Origin: Chrysopilus asiliformis
Taxonomy: Eukaryota; Arthropoda; Insecta; Diptera; Rhagionidae
Assembly: GCA_964034945.1 (NCBI GenBank)
Contig: OZ035962.1
Location: 7,763,789-7,827,788, forward strand
Length of the DNA: 64,000 nucleotides
Reading direction: 5' to 3'
The notes below the pieces were generated by a model. It saw only the letters and a list, made by a program, of their open reading frames with translations, made no database searches and had not been told where the DNA came from. Below, piece after piece: positions 25,501 to 35,300 of this stretch. A program made the position numbers and the translations under genes. Position 1 is the stretch's first letter. Every line of letters begins with the position of its first letter.

Positions 25501-28500
25501 ACTGTCTAATAGCGATTTTCAGACATCTTATCAAAGTGTGTCAACGACGTTAAAGATTTTATTTTTATCGATAAGATAAATTTTGTTTACAAATTAATAT
25601 ACGTATAGAGAAACTCTTAAAAATTTCATCACTTTAATTTTTAAAAAAATCTTTTATTTTAAATATTTTTTAGAGTTTTGGGGTTTGATTCGCGTTCTAT
25701 GAAAACTGAAATGTTTTCTCGTGAAACGTGTGTGTTTCCGATTCAACTTTTTAGTGTGTTAATATGAGATTATTCTGTTTTAAAAATATTTAGCATTTAA
25801 AATAAAAAAATATATGCGTCGAATATGTTTCCTTGTGCTACAAATGTGTGTCATTAAAATCGGAGAGTGCTCAGCAAGTGCAGTTGATTGAATTTTCTCA
25901 AATTATCGAAAATGTTATTATTCTTCTGCTCCTGTTAAAATTGTGCTTTCAAAAGCGAAGAAGTTTGGAAACAGCAGAGTTCTGCTCTCCAGATATCAAC
26001 ATTGAAATCCATTTTATCTGTAAAAATCAATTTGGAACACAATTGCATGGTTTTCTATAATTTTATTAAAACTCTGCGGCAAATTGCGGGCCAGGCAAGT
26101 ATGTTTTTAAGCAACCTAACGCATGACAAGTTCAGACGCAATGTCAGTTGATGAGATTTCTGACGATGATAATTTAAAAAAATTGTTTTGGTTATCTATT
26201 TCAATACTTTTTTATGTTAAATTGCGATATAAGGTACTCGTTACCGGAACAAATCCACCTACTTCTTCAACCTTTTTTCTATAGGCGATAATATTCGTTT
26301 TTATCCTTTTTTAAAAATGAAATATTCTCTTCTTGCTCAAAAAGAATTGGTAGGACTAGGTATATACTGTCCAGGGGTATACAGTATTGAGGTTTATGTA
26401 GTATTGACAACTACTTTTTTAAGTGTTTTGTTAAATTGAAAAAGTACACTTGTTGTTATTTTATCATTATTATTGAGTTGTGGCGATAACAATTAAAATA
26501 AGCAGTTAAAAACATACGTGACACGACAATTTTATTTATTGCATTATTTAACGTCTAACATGACTAAAACTCAATTTTAAGAACCTTTTTTTTTAGATTT
26601 CTTAATGTTTTAAAGGTCGATGCTTTGTAAAACTCTTTATTTTTTTGTTATCAAAAGACGTCGTAGTATCAGAATTTTTAAATCAATTCTCTTGTCGTTT
26701 TCTGGTCGTCGTTTCTGCAAATCAAAAATTTACTCAATGATCGTCTTATTTTGCGTTTCTTGAGCAAATATGTTTACCTTTTTGTGTGGGGTTTAGATAA
26801 ACTTATTAAGATATAAAGCAGGGAACAATTACGATGACAAGAAAATCTTAAGTAAATCTAGTAAAGATATACAGTTGGCATTAAAACAGACATTTATAGA
26901 ATCGCGTCTGTTTGTCTTATACTGATAACGTAATTCACTTTGATTACTAGCCATAAATTTGAAAAGAAAAGCTTTTATTTTTCACGACAAACAAGCAGAC
27001 TTTACATTCCAAATTAGAATCAGTTAACAACTAGAACGTATTTTGATCGATCTTAATACGAAATTAGTGAATTTTGAAAATGACGGTTCCTGAAAATACT
27101 GAAAATGAATTGAAGCGAGAAAATGGATGTCATGATGAGATTTTTATACCTACGTCGACAAATTCCACGTATAATCTTTCACAATTTTTCGCAAGTTTTT
27201 TTGGTCGATATGGCAAAGTAAAACTAACGAATTTTCATTCGTCAAGTGCGAGAAGTTGTTTAAAAAAGCTGAAACGGGTATTTAATTTGAATAGGAAGCC
27301 AAAGGAAAAAGGATATGATCGATTTTTAAACGATAACGAAAGGTAAGATCTGTTTTTTGAAGTCTTTAAAAGTTTTTGTGTTTTTGAAAATATTGCTAAA
27401 GGTCTCTAGAATGCGATTTTTTTAGAGTTCGTCGTTAGATTCACATTGTAGCAAGGTCAGAGGTTGAGGTTGTTGTGCAGACTTTTTTTTGTCGTACATA
27501 AATGGTTTTGAAAATTTCAAATTGCAAGTTTTAAGTGCAATGCTTTGAAACTGTTAAAGAAAAATCTCTCACTGACGAAATTAATAGACAAAAACACACA
27601 ATTTATATATTTTTCTCCTATTGTATTTCTGTGATGTCGATTAAAAAAATCGAAAAAAATCTATTTTGTAATTTTTAATGAAATTATCTCAATAACGGTA
27701 AACTACTGGCAGACTGACAGACAGAACGGTATTTTTGTAATAATGCTTCATTCGACTCAGGAGTGCTCGGGAAATGTTTTTAGGCCAAATTAAAAGGTCG
27801 AAATTTTTCACAATTACAAAACTTTATTATATTATGTATAAGAAAGTAACAGTTAAATCTCCATTAGTCTGTTTAGAATCACAGATGAAATTTAATTAAA
27901 AACAAAAGACAATCCAATAACTAATAATACAAACATATTAAATTTACAGATGGCTGGATGATTATGCCAACCGGCATTCCGAGCTGTCCACCGGGATTGG
28001 AATATTTAACGACTATCGACCAACTATTAGTTAAGCAAAAAGTGGAATTGCTGGAGGCATTCGTTGGATTCGAGACCAATAATAAATACACAATAAAAAA
28101 TAGTTTAGGCCAAAAAGTTTATTGGGCTGTCGAGGAGAATGATTGCTGTACACGCAACTGCTGCGGTCCACGGCGACCATTCGATATGAAAATTCTCGAC
28201 ATTTATAGAAATCAAGTACTCCATTTAAATCGGCCATTAGCTTGCGATTCATGCTGCTTCCCATGTTGTCTTCAAACGATGGAAGTATCTGCCCCGCCAG
28301 GAAATGTTATCGGTAGTATAGAACAGGAGTGGTCAATTTGCTTGCCACAGTTTCGAATTAAGAATCATATGGGCGAAACGGTACTGAGAATTGAAGGACC
28401 ATTATGCACGTTTAGTATTTGTGGTGATGTTGAATTTAAGGTACAATTGCTAACGAAATTTTTACGAAGGAAAGTTCGATTTTCTGAAGACATTTTTTTT

Positions 28501-28792
28501 GTTCTATCCAGGTATTGTCACTGACAGGAGAAGAAGTAGGAAAAATATCAAAACAATGGTCTGGTTTAGCTCGTGAATTGTTCACTGATGCTGATTTCTT
28601 CGGAATTACGTTCCCAATGGATTTGGATGCTCGTATTAAGGCAGTACTACTCGGTGCCTGTTTCCTAATTGTAAGTTATAATAAAAAATCCGACAAAAGC
28701 ACGAAATTGGTTCAATTTACTTTTTTTCTCAGGATATGATGTTCTTTGAAAAAGCCCAGAATCAAGAAACCGATCGTCCAGGAATGTTTTAA
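16565..28792 (+). CDS. Phospholipid scramblase B (downstream tandem copy)
   Basis: PLSCR family protein. Exons: 16565-16759, 18571-18676, 27950-28440, 28512-28670, 28733-28792, giving 336 aa with phases 0,1,0,0, the same intron plan as scramblase A. The N-terminus (about residues 1-100) is a longer Pro/Gly/Tyr/Gln-rich region, starting [19 protein letters not shown] and containing GYPPP-type repeats. The core has [29 protein letters not shown], the CCFPCC cysteine cluster, a Ca2+-loop-like [14 protein letters not shown] close to the human PLSCR1 loop, and the C-terminal helix [13 protein letters not shown]. The tail is longer than in copy A (ends DRPGMF). Intron 2 is 9.3 kb and contains two unrecognised paralogous exons (20984 and 27080), a foldback element and other repeats. 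Confidence 0.93.
16760..18570 (+). other. Scramblase B intron 1
   Basis: 1.8-kb intron, donor GTAAGT, phase 0. It contains one MITE (17351-17508). Otherwise AT-rich sequence without recognisable features. Confidence 0.7.
17351..17508. mobile_element. MITE, family with ATAAAATACGTCAC termini (copy 1)
   Basis: The left end (GGTTGTCCATAAAATACGTC...) and the reverse complement of the right end (GGGCGCTTATAAAATACGTC...) match over about 20 bp. The interior is about 110 bp and includes a patch with GGGGCCCAAAAAGCC. Related copies lie at 50094 and 52993. Superfamily not determined. Confidence 0.65.
19132..19260. mobile_element. Tandem pogo/Tigger-like terminal sequences
   Basis: Two near copies of ACAGTGAAAGCTYCYATT lie 65 bp apart in the same orientation (CAGTG at 19132 and 19197). 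The first continues with AACGGACGCTCACGGGAAC. CAGTGAAAGC/CAGTGAAACC openings followed by AACGGAC-type sequence resemble pogo/Tigger element ends (inference). No transposase remains nearby. Confidence 0.4.
20984..21258 (+). CDS. Unrecognised coding exon A (paralogous to exon B at 27080)
   Basis: ATG at 20984 opens 91 complete codons plus 2 nt, ending at a GTATGT donor; unspliced reading continues to a stop at 21364. I do not recognise the protein. It is basic, especially in its second half, with no signal peptide or obvious membrane helix. It aligns with exon B over the last ~60 residues: NL...SFFG, Y.K.K, F, A, LN..PK, KGY...L.D.ER. Both exons break at the same residue and the same phase (2). 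They may be alternative first exons of scramblase B, but the phase does not fit the normal exon 3 acceptor (needs phase 1). They could instead be small separate genes. If spliced to the nearby CATATCAG acceptor ending at 21319, the protein would stop directly after ERK. Confidence 0.5.
21908..22295. mobile_element. Foldback element, copy 1 (family FB)
   Basis: A long inverted repeat: left arm about 21908-22080, right arm about 22131-22295, spacer about 50 bp. The arms start AAAGAACCATGCAGG / AAAGAACGATACACG and share TAACTTTTGAACC, GAGTACTTTTTGGAAAGGGC, AGTCTCTAGTTT and AGGGGCTAACGAACTTT, with scattered mismatches. The outer ~60 bp match the element at 38609. ORFs inside are incidental. Confidence 0.85.
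23130..23630. mobile_element. MITE-like unit with ACCCGTATGGTGA ends and a CAGACAGACAGACAG tract
   Basis: The ends ACCCGTATGGTGA (left, from 23130) and TCACCATACGGGT (right, to 23630) are inverted copies of 13 bp. Near the right end is a CAGACAGACAGACAG tract followed by CGGACGGACATG. The interior can be read as a short peptide containing [10 protein letters not shown], which I regard as an artefact of the repeat. Superfamily not determined; flanking duplications not clear. Confidence 0.6.
24255..24320. mobile_element. Possible pogo/Tigger-like terminal fragment
   Basis: AACCTCGATATCTCGAAATT followed by CAACTTCGAACTACGGAAGTCC has the repetitive 'CTCGA / TTCGAA' style of other terminal fragments in this window. 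No partner end was found. Weak. Confidence 0.25.
27080..27342 (+). CDS. Unrecognised coding exon B (paralogous to exon A at 20984)
   Basis: ATG at 27080 opens 87 complete codons plus 2 nt, ending at a consensus GTAAGA donor (exon end GAAAG). Unspliced reading stops in the donor itself (ends NDNER). The product is basic with the motif block [15 protein letters not shown] and then [17 protein letters not shown], matching exon A. Its donor phase is 2, like exon A. The exon ends about 600 bp before scramblase B exon 3. Spliced to the CATTTTTTTAG-type acceptor ending at 27424 it would end ERVRR. A weak in-exon acceptor (CCGAG, ending at about 27984) would join it in frame to CPPGLEYL of scramblase. 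Function unknown. Confidence 0.5.
27690..27830 (-). repeat. Fragment of dispersed repeat family R1 (copy 2)
   Basis: The stretch around CAGACTGACAGACAGAACGG, TCGACTCAGGAGTG, GGGAAATGTTTTTAGGC and AGGTCGAAATTTTTCA matches, with the opposite orientation on the plus strand, the sequence at about 60925-61035. Confidence 0.65.
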
Positions 28793-28991
28793 GTGGAAGA
28801 GAATTCATTCTACATGTGTTTGTGCGGTTATCTAGCGACTTCTCCATAACGTGAAAATCGATCGCAAGTGGTATCGCAAGTCAATAACAACAATAATTTA
28901 ATTAAAAAAAACTTTTCTTTAATGATTTCTTAAAGTCTATTTGTATTTTTATATAAACAGTTCTATCGAAATGAATAATTGTTATCATAGG

Positions 28992-29057
28992 CGTGTTTTC
29001 TAATGTTCTTGAGCTACGGTTCGTATGTAAAATAGCTCAAGAACATTAAAAAACGCG
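28992..29057 (+). repeat. Hairpin of 25-bp arms in the scramblase B 3'UTR
   Basis: Arms 28992-29016 and 29033-29057 pair around a 16-nt loop (core TAATGTTCTTGAGCTA). There are two non-identical positions, one of which would be a G-U wobble in RNA. It starts 200 nt after the scramblase B stop and before the AATAAA signals at 29419-29540, so it would be transcribed as 3'UTR. Confidence 0.8.
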
Positions 29058-29530
29058 TAATGTCATTACAAAAAATGTAAAAAAATATTTTTATGCACAA
29101 GTTTTTACGCACTTTGCTCACTTTGTAAATATTTTTCGTTATGAAAAGTGTGCTACATATTTACACTTGAAATTTTTTTAATGAACATTTACATGTATTT
29201 ATTTTTAATTTACACAATTGAAGTGGCATTTAAAAGGTGTCGTGTTGGAAAAATTCTATTTTGGAACACACCTACACAAAGAAAAATTTTGAAATTTATA
29301 CCAAAGATTCAAATTACAGTCTGAATCTCTTTTTTTTAAATGCACATGTTAAAGCCACAAACTTATCACTTTTTATTTATGTTTGCATTTTGTGACTTTT
29401 ATTTAATTACTCCTTTGAAATAAAATTTTCTTTCGTTTCAAATAGTTTTTACTTGGCAATATAATGAATATTTTTTTATTTATAAAAAAAATCGTAAAAA
29501 CAACGATAAGAAAAAAAAGCGAGTTTCAAC

Positions 29531-29540
29531 AATAAATAAA
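29531..29540 (+). terminator. Candidate polyadenylation signals of scramblase B
   Basis: Overlapping AATAAATAAA about 740 nt after the stop. Another AATAAA occurs at 29419-29424. The choice is uncertain in this AT-rich context. Confidence 0.35.
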
Positions 29541-31255
29541 GTTTAATACTTTAACGTAAAATAAGTAACCATTTTTTATTTCCACATTCGATACAAAATA
29601 ACAATACCAAATCTATGAAAAGATTTTTCAACTATGTATAGTTCAGCAAGTTTTACACAATATTATAACATTTCCTACTTATGAGACTCAAATATTACAT
29701 GCCTTTCAATGACACACAAAACTTAAATTTACATATACTATTGAAAAGATATTTACAAATGTTTATATGAAATATTTTAAAAGAAATAAAACACTATTTT
29801 TAAAATTAGCAAAATTTTAAATTAATAATTAAAAGAATGTTGCCATATCTTGAGATATTTAAAAAAAACAATGAAATGTTCATAGCATTTTAAATTGTTA
29901 TATTAGCTTTAATATTTTTGGACTAAGTCAAATTTTTTCAAGTATTGTTTAAACCAAAATCAACTGTATATTTATTTAGCAACTTATAATCGGATTTTTT
30001 TTTTCAATTTTGTGAAATGCTTTCGATTAACTTTAAAGGCTTATAATTTTAATGTCTATACCAAATGGAAAGAAATCGTGAATATAAATATATGTATAAA
30101 ATTGTTTAAATATTAGATTTTTTTTTGTGTGAATAATTTCACTTTATTTTTCACCATTTTTACTCTTTTGTGTCTTCTGTGCACATTGGGCGTGTCAGGA
30201 TAACTTTTCGAATGAAAAACTGAGAAAACTTACCGGAGTGAGAACTTGCTTTAATCCTTCCACTCCCGACCCTGGGAAAAATCGGCTTTATTAGAAATAA
30301 TGGTGTTATGTATATCTGTGCCCAATGCCGATGAGGTTCTATTCCGGCATCGACTGAAGCCGAGATAACTTACGCGCTAGTAATCGTAGGAATATGAAAA
30401 AACAGTATAACAATTTTAATCCACCAACTATTCACGTATATTTAATTATTTTGTGAGGTAACAGCAAGGTAATTTTTGAGGAGACCGGAAATTTGAAGAT
30501 TTTTTTCGGAGGAATGATCTTTAAAAGTCCCTAAACTTCGGCGTCTTCCGTTTTCGCATTGCAGAATATTTCAACCCCAGGTTCCGCCGCTGCCGACATT
30601 AGCAACAGGCTGGTGCCACACTTGTATTATGACCAAAACTTAATGCTTTTTAAACAAATGGTAGTAAAAAACTTTTTCTTGAAAAAAAAATCTGAATTTC
30701 ATTAAATTGTTTGATCAAATCGTTTTCTTTTCTAATAAATCGCAGTTCACAATTAGCAATTTCTGTAAATCACACTTTGTTTGTCCCCAAATGTTTTCAT
30801 AATTTTTATTGCATTTGTTTAATATGACGTTTAATTGTGACTTTAAAATTTTTTTTTTAATATGAATACGTTTTTATTTTCAGGTTTTTGATGGAATATT
30901 ACGTACACTCCACGGCTGTGAAAACACATCGTCAATATTGTGTTCGTGTTTATTAATTTCAAACACTGTAGACTGGATATAATTTTTTTTATCATTTGTA
31001 CTAGGTGATTATTTCAGTAAATAAATTTAGAAAAAATTTTTTTTTCTTTAATATAAAGCATGAGAAAATGTGTAAGCGTTTTTTTAATCCTTCGACCTAT
31101 TAAAAGAACAAATTAAGTAGTAAGTCGCTCCACAGTTTAGTTGTTTACTGGTCAAAAGAAGTACTGATTTTTATTGTACGGTCCAGAAGAGCCAAGAAAG
31201 TGGCCCGAGGGGCCTGCCGAGGAAAAACATATAGTGAAGGACTTAAATGGCAAAT

Positions 31256-31345
31256 TTGACTAAAAAAGCTTTAGTCGAAGCTGATCTTAAATTAATGTGG
31301 GTGCTTAGTTTAGGCTCGCAATGGAAATCATTTGCATATCTTTTG
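31256..31345 (+). repeat. Direct repeat unit upstream of synaptobrevin exon 1
   Basis: TTGACTAAAAAAGCTTTAGT, then CGAAGCTGA, AATGTGGGTGCTTAG and AATGGAAATCAT are repeated with changes at 33147-33255. The two units flank synaptobrevin exon 1. Nature unknown. Confidence 0.6.
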
Positions 31346-32388
31346 TAAGAATATTTTTATAATATGTAGAATATGGATTAAAGAAATCATACGTGTTGTT
31401 GCAAGACTTTTGTGAAGCCTTTTCAAAAATCCCAACTAAATAACTAGAATAACCTATTGCAAACATCGGTAAGGCAGATCAAATCAAAACAAACAAACTA
31501 TAACGATTTTTAACACTGTATGCCTGAATGAGTGCTTTTTTCGTAAAAATTCAAACGGATTGAACTTTCATGAAAAGCGCATGTCGTCTGCCGTTTGTCT
31601 TGAGTGGGCTAAAAGGGAAACTTTTGTCAGAGCGAAGAATCAGTCGATCGACAATTTTCAATAATTTCGCTTCCCCAAGGTCTAGTCATATCCTTGTGTC
31701 GTGGAGTTATTAATTTTTTCATTTTTTATTTTCTAACAAAATCAACCAGGCAACAACCGATTAATTAAAACGAAATTAGAACACAAGTGCCCTAATTTAA
31801 CACATTATTTTATCAAAACAAGAAAAAAATCAAAAAAGAAGAAAAAGAAAAAAATCGAAAGAATAAGAAGACACAAAAAGAAAGAAATTCAATAATTGAA
31901 ACTAGAAAATTAAATTAACACTGCGAAATTTTCATTACGACGGATTACGGGAGCATAAGTGAAATATTTTCAATAGCACTGCTTTTTCAATAGCTCCGTC
32001 ATTATAAAAAGTGGGACCAAAATTGCAATCTAGTGGATTTTACTGTGGAAAAATCACAAATTCAGTGTAGCTCTGTATTCAATTGCATTGGTTTTAGATT
32101 GGATTAATAAAAATTCATCGGAAAATCTTCTTGTAGCCAGGATAACGGGAACGAGTTACGGTTCAATAACTGAAAAGACGGAAGAAAATTTCTAGTCAAC
32201 TGAAAAAAAAATTCCTTGTCGAAAGCACAAAAAGGTTTTCTTTTTCGCCATCATCGAAGAAGAACAATTGTGGGACGTGAAGGGACGACGGACATTTTGA
32301 GTGTTTCATAAGCGCCTTACCCCATTAGAAGGCGGTGGAATAGAGGTTGGAAAGAGACAAAGCGAACACCTTCATTCTAACATAAAAA

Positions 32389-35300
32389 ATGTAAGTAGGA
32401 TATCGATTTGGTCTTGTGTGTCTTCTCATTGGAACACCAATATATACTCTTCACTTGGCGATATGGCCACACATACACTTGGAATGGCCATTGTGAATTT
32501 CGTCCTTACATCTATGTAGAGATATATAGAGTAACGGTTACGAATTTTCTATGTATTTGTTTGAACAAAATCCATGGCAAGAGCCATATCGTACAATAAT
32601 TTCTATAAAAGCTTAGGTAGTTCGAAAACAAGTAAAGAAGAACAGAACGACGACAAAATTGTAAAATGAACCGCAACGGAAAACTAAAAAAAGATTTTCT
32701 CCGGCCCTTTTCTTTAGATTTTGAAAATTCAAGACCCATTTTTAATGAGTCTTTAAAATACAAACTTTTAACGTTTAAATTCAAATAACGTGACGTTATG
32801 CTCTTAAGTTGTTTCGAGTATAACACAGACATGACGGGTTCTGCCCTTCCTTTATTTATTGAGAATTTCCCGTTATCGTCCCCACAATCTCCCATGCGGA
32901 TTTTTTTTTATTTCTCTGGAAAAACTTACATTCATTCATGTTTTCGCTCCCGCCCGATGCACCTTTGCGTTTCGAATCTACTGGAACACGTCCAGGTTTT
33001 ACTTCACCTGCAGTTTTGCGGTGGTTGGTTGGACCTGGATCGATTTTGAATTTAACACCCCCATTGTTTTCAATTAATTTTCATTTTCCTAGTAAAAATC
33101 GGTTTTGGAATGGTATGCGGCTGAAATTTATATAGACCTGTGACAATTGACTGAAAAAGCTCTAGTCGAAGCAGACAATTTCGACGAATTCAAAAGTCGA
33201 ACAGTAAAAACAAATGTGGGTGCTTAATTTATACTGGAAATGACATCATGCAAGATCATGACTCATTGTTAGTGGAGTGTCTATATTTTATATTAACTAA
33301 ATAAGATTAACTTGAAACCAATTTTTCCACCGGGAAATTTCAACACCCATTGTAGTGAGTGCAATCCATTGGCAGATGTTTTAGAAGAGGGGAAAACTAT
33401 GTATTTCAACTTATTTTATTGATTGAAAGCCTTAAATTAGAACTGCAAGTGTGTTCTAAAGTTTCATAAAACTGTGGTATTCATGCCGGTGGTGGAGTGG
33501 TTTAATTCCTATCTACTGTTTTTATCATATCTAAAATACGATAGTGGTCACAGCCCCATAGGAAATATGATTGTTTCCAGCTGAGGGATTTTATTTTTCA
33601 TTTATTGAGCTTAAAAGTTTATTCTCCGATGACGAAGTAGTTTTTTACCCTTTTCCTTAATTTAATTTTGGATGATTGCAATTGTGTATTTCGCTTAAAG
33701 TTTAATGACATCTGTGTTTGTTTAAACTATTTAATTGAAATTATTCCTATTATCTTTTGCAACACAAAATTTTAAGAAAATTTAATTTAGTTGATTATTT
33801 CCACCTGTGTGGTTTCGAATATTTTTCTTTAAATATTTTCTGGCAAAGGTCATATTGAAATAAAATAAATATTCTAATATGACCTATAACCCGACATTAT
33901 TCAAAGGAGTGTAAAGTAAATTTGTTAAAAATTCATGAATTGTCATTTTCTTTGCATATCTCAAAACTGTGATGTATAAAATTTTCATCAATCCACATTG
34001 ATCCTGATTGGTCCTATAAATAGCGGATTTTGTCATTTCGCGGATGTAAATTCGAAAGCATTCATTTTCCAAATAAAATTTTTATTAGGTATTACAATTA
34101 AATTTTCATAGCACCTAACTGTACTAGTATAAATGGAAAACGTACATTTGGAGAAAAATGTCTAATAAAAATTTTAATATCACGATAAATTCAAAAGATA
34201 AATCAAAAGAAAAATCGGCTACTAATATCTAATACTAATACTCCCCCTACCCCCTCTCTGTAAACCCCTGCCCCGCTAAATTCTGAAATACTAAAGCAAT
34301 TTTAATCCGGTTTTCACCATTAGAGGTTAGGCTCAAGCCCTAGTTTACTTATAATATGAAGGCATGTTGGAAATTTCCAGGAATGGTAAATTTCTCCGAC
34401 TTACACTGGTTTTCAACTTATCCAAAAGCAAAAAAAGCTATAAAAATGTGTTGTTTTGCATTCAGTTAAGTGGTACAAAAGTGGCCAAAGTGAATTTTTA
34501 TCTACAGTAAACATATGTAAAGTCTTATTCTAAATACTTTCTATTTCGGTATTTAAATTGTAAGAAAATTTGAAAAAAAAAACACTGATAAGTAACTACG
34601 GCAATGGTTAAACGCGTTTTTTAGTACCATTAGTGATTTTAAATGAAAATATCTCAGGGCGGGGTGTTTTCTACTACTAATATTAAGACTATTAATTTAA
34701 ATATATGTAAATTAAATTTTTTGAACTCATGTGTAACAAAAAGTCATATTTTTTTCATTTTGAGCCCATTTTAATTATTTTTCCAGACAGTAGTTTAACT
34801 AATTTTTTGATAATGATAGAAATCTAACATATAGTGGGTAATTACAAAAAGTATGGAATATTCACAAATAATAAAATATGCTATATGTATAAAACACTTA
34901 CAACATTGAATTTAAAAAATAATATGGTTAACTAAAACACAGGCAAAATAGGTCTCGTGCAAACTTTCACTTTTAACGCGATAAAGACACGTGTGGGCCA
35001 CCTGGTGCTCAATATCAAATCATGTATTCTAATCAAATCAGTAATTCAGATTACAAAACATAGTTATAATTTCACCCGCACGCTTAGTACCGTTCTCCAG
35101 CTGTGTTAAATTTCATTCAGATTTGTGGAGTTTGGCCTGAGAAAAACAGTATTTTTTCAGAAAAATAAGATTAAGTCGCTATGAGATTATCTATTTATAT
35201 TTAGGTAATTTCTCATATTTAATATAATAAATATAATAATATCAAATTGGAGTACCAAAATCACCTAATTGGGTCAAATCTACGTTTATATTCAACTAAC

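Larger units (their letters stand above)
18677..27949 (+). other. Scramblase B intron 2 (9.3 kb)
   Basis: Donor GTGAGT and acceptor TTTACAG, phase 1. It holds pogo-like termini (19132, 24255), two homologous coding exons of unknown function (20984-21258, 27080-27342), a foldback element (21908-22295), a MITE-like unit (23130-23630) and a fragment of repeat family R1 (27690-27830). The rest is AT-rich sequence in which I see nothing. Confidence 0.6.
28793..32388. other. 3' region of scramblase B and upstream region of synaptobrevin
   Basis: The stretch holds the scramblase B 3'UTR (with a hairpin at 28992), a more GC-rich island at about 30170-30610 with no ORF I can support, a direct repeat unit at 31256-31345, and the synaptobrevin promoter and 5'UTR (about 31600-32388). 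The A-rich run at 31820-31900 resembles an insect 5' leader. The transcription start cannot be placed from sequence alone. Confidence 0.45.

Noticed and set aside
27950..28440. Direct splice of exons A or B to scramblase B exon 3 at 27950
   Set aside because: Phase 2 donors do not match the phase 1 acceptor; the joined frame leaves the scramblase sequence at once.
31640..31645. TCAGTC, an insect initiator-like sequence upstream of synaptobrevin
   Set aside because: No TATA box or DPE at the right spacing; a six-base match alone is not evidence of a start site.
32512..32895. 127-codon minus-strand ORF near synaptobrevin exon 1
   Set aside because: Overlaps competing ORFs on the other strand and shows no domain or splice support.
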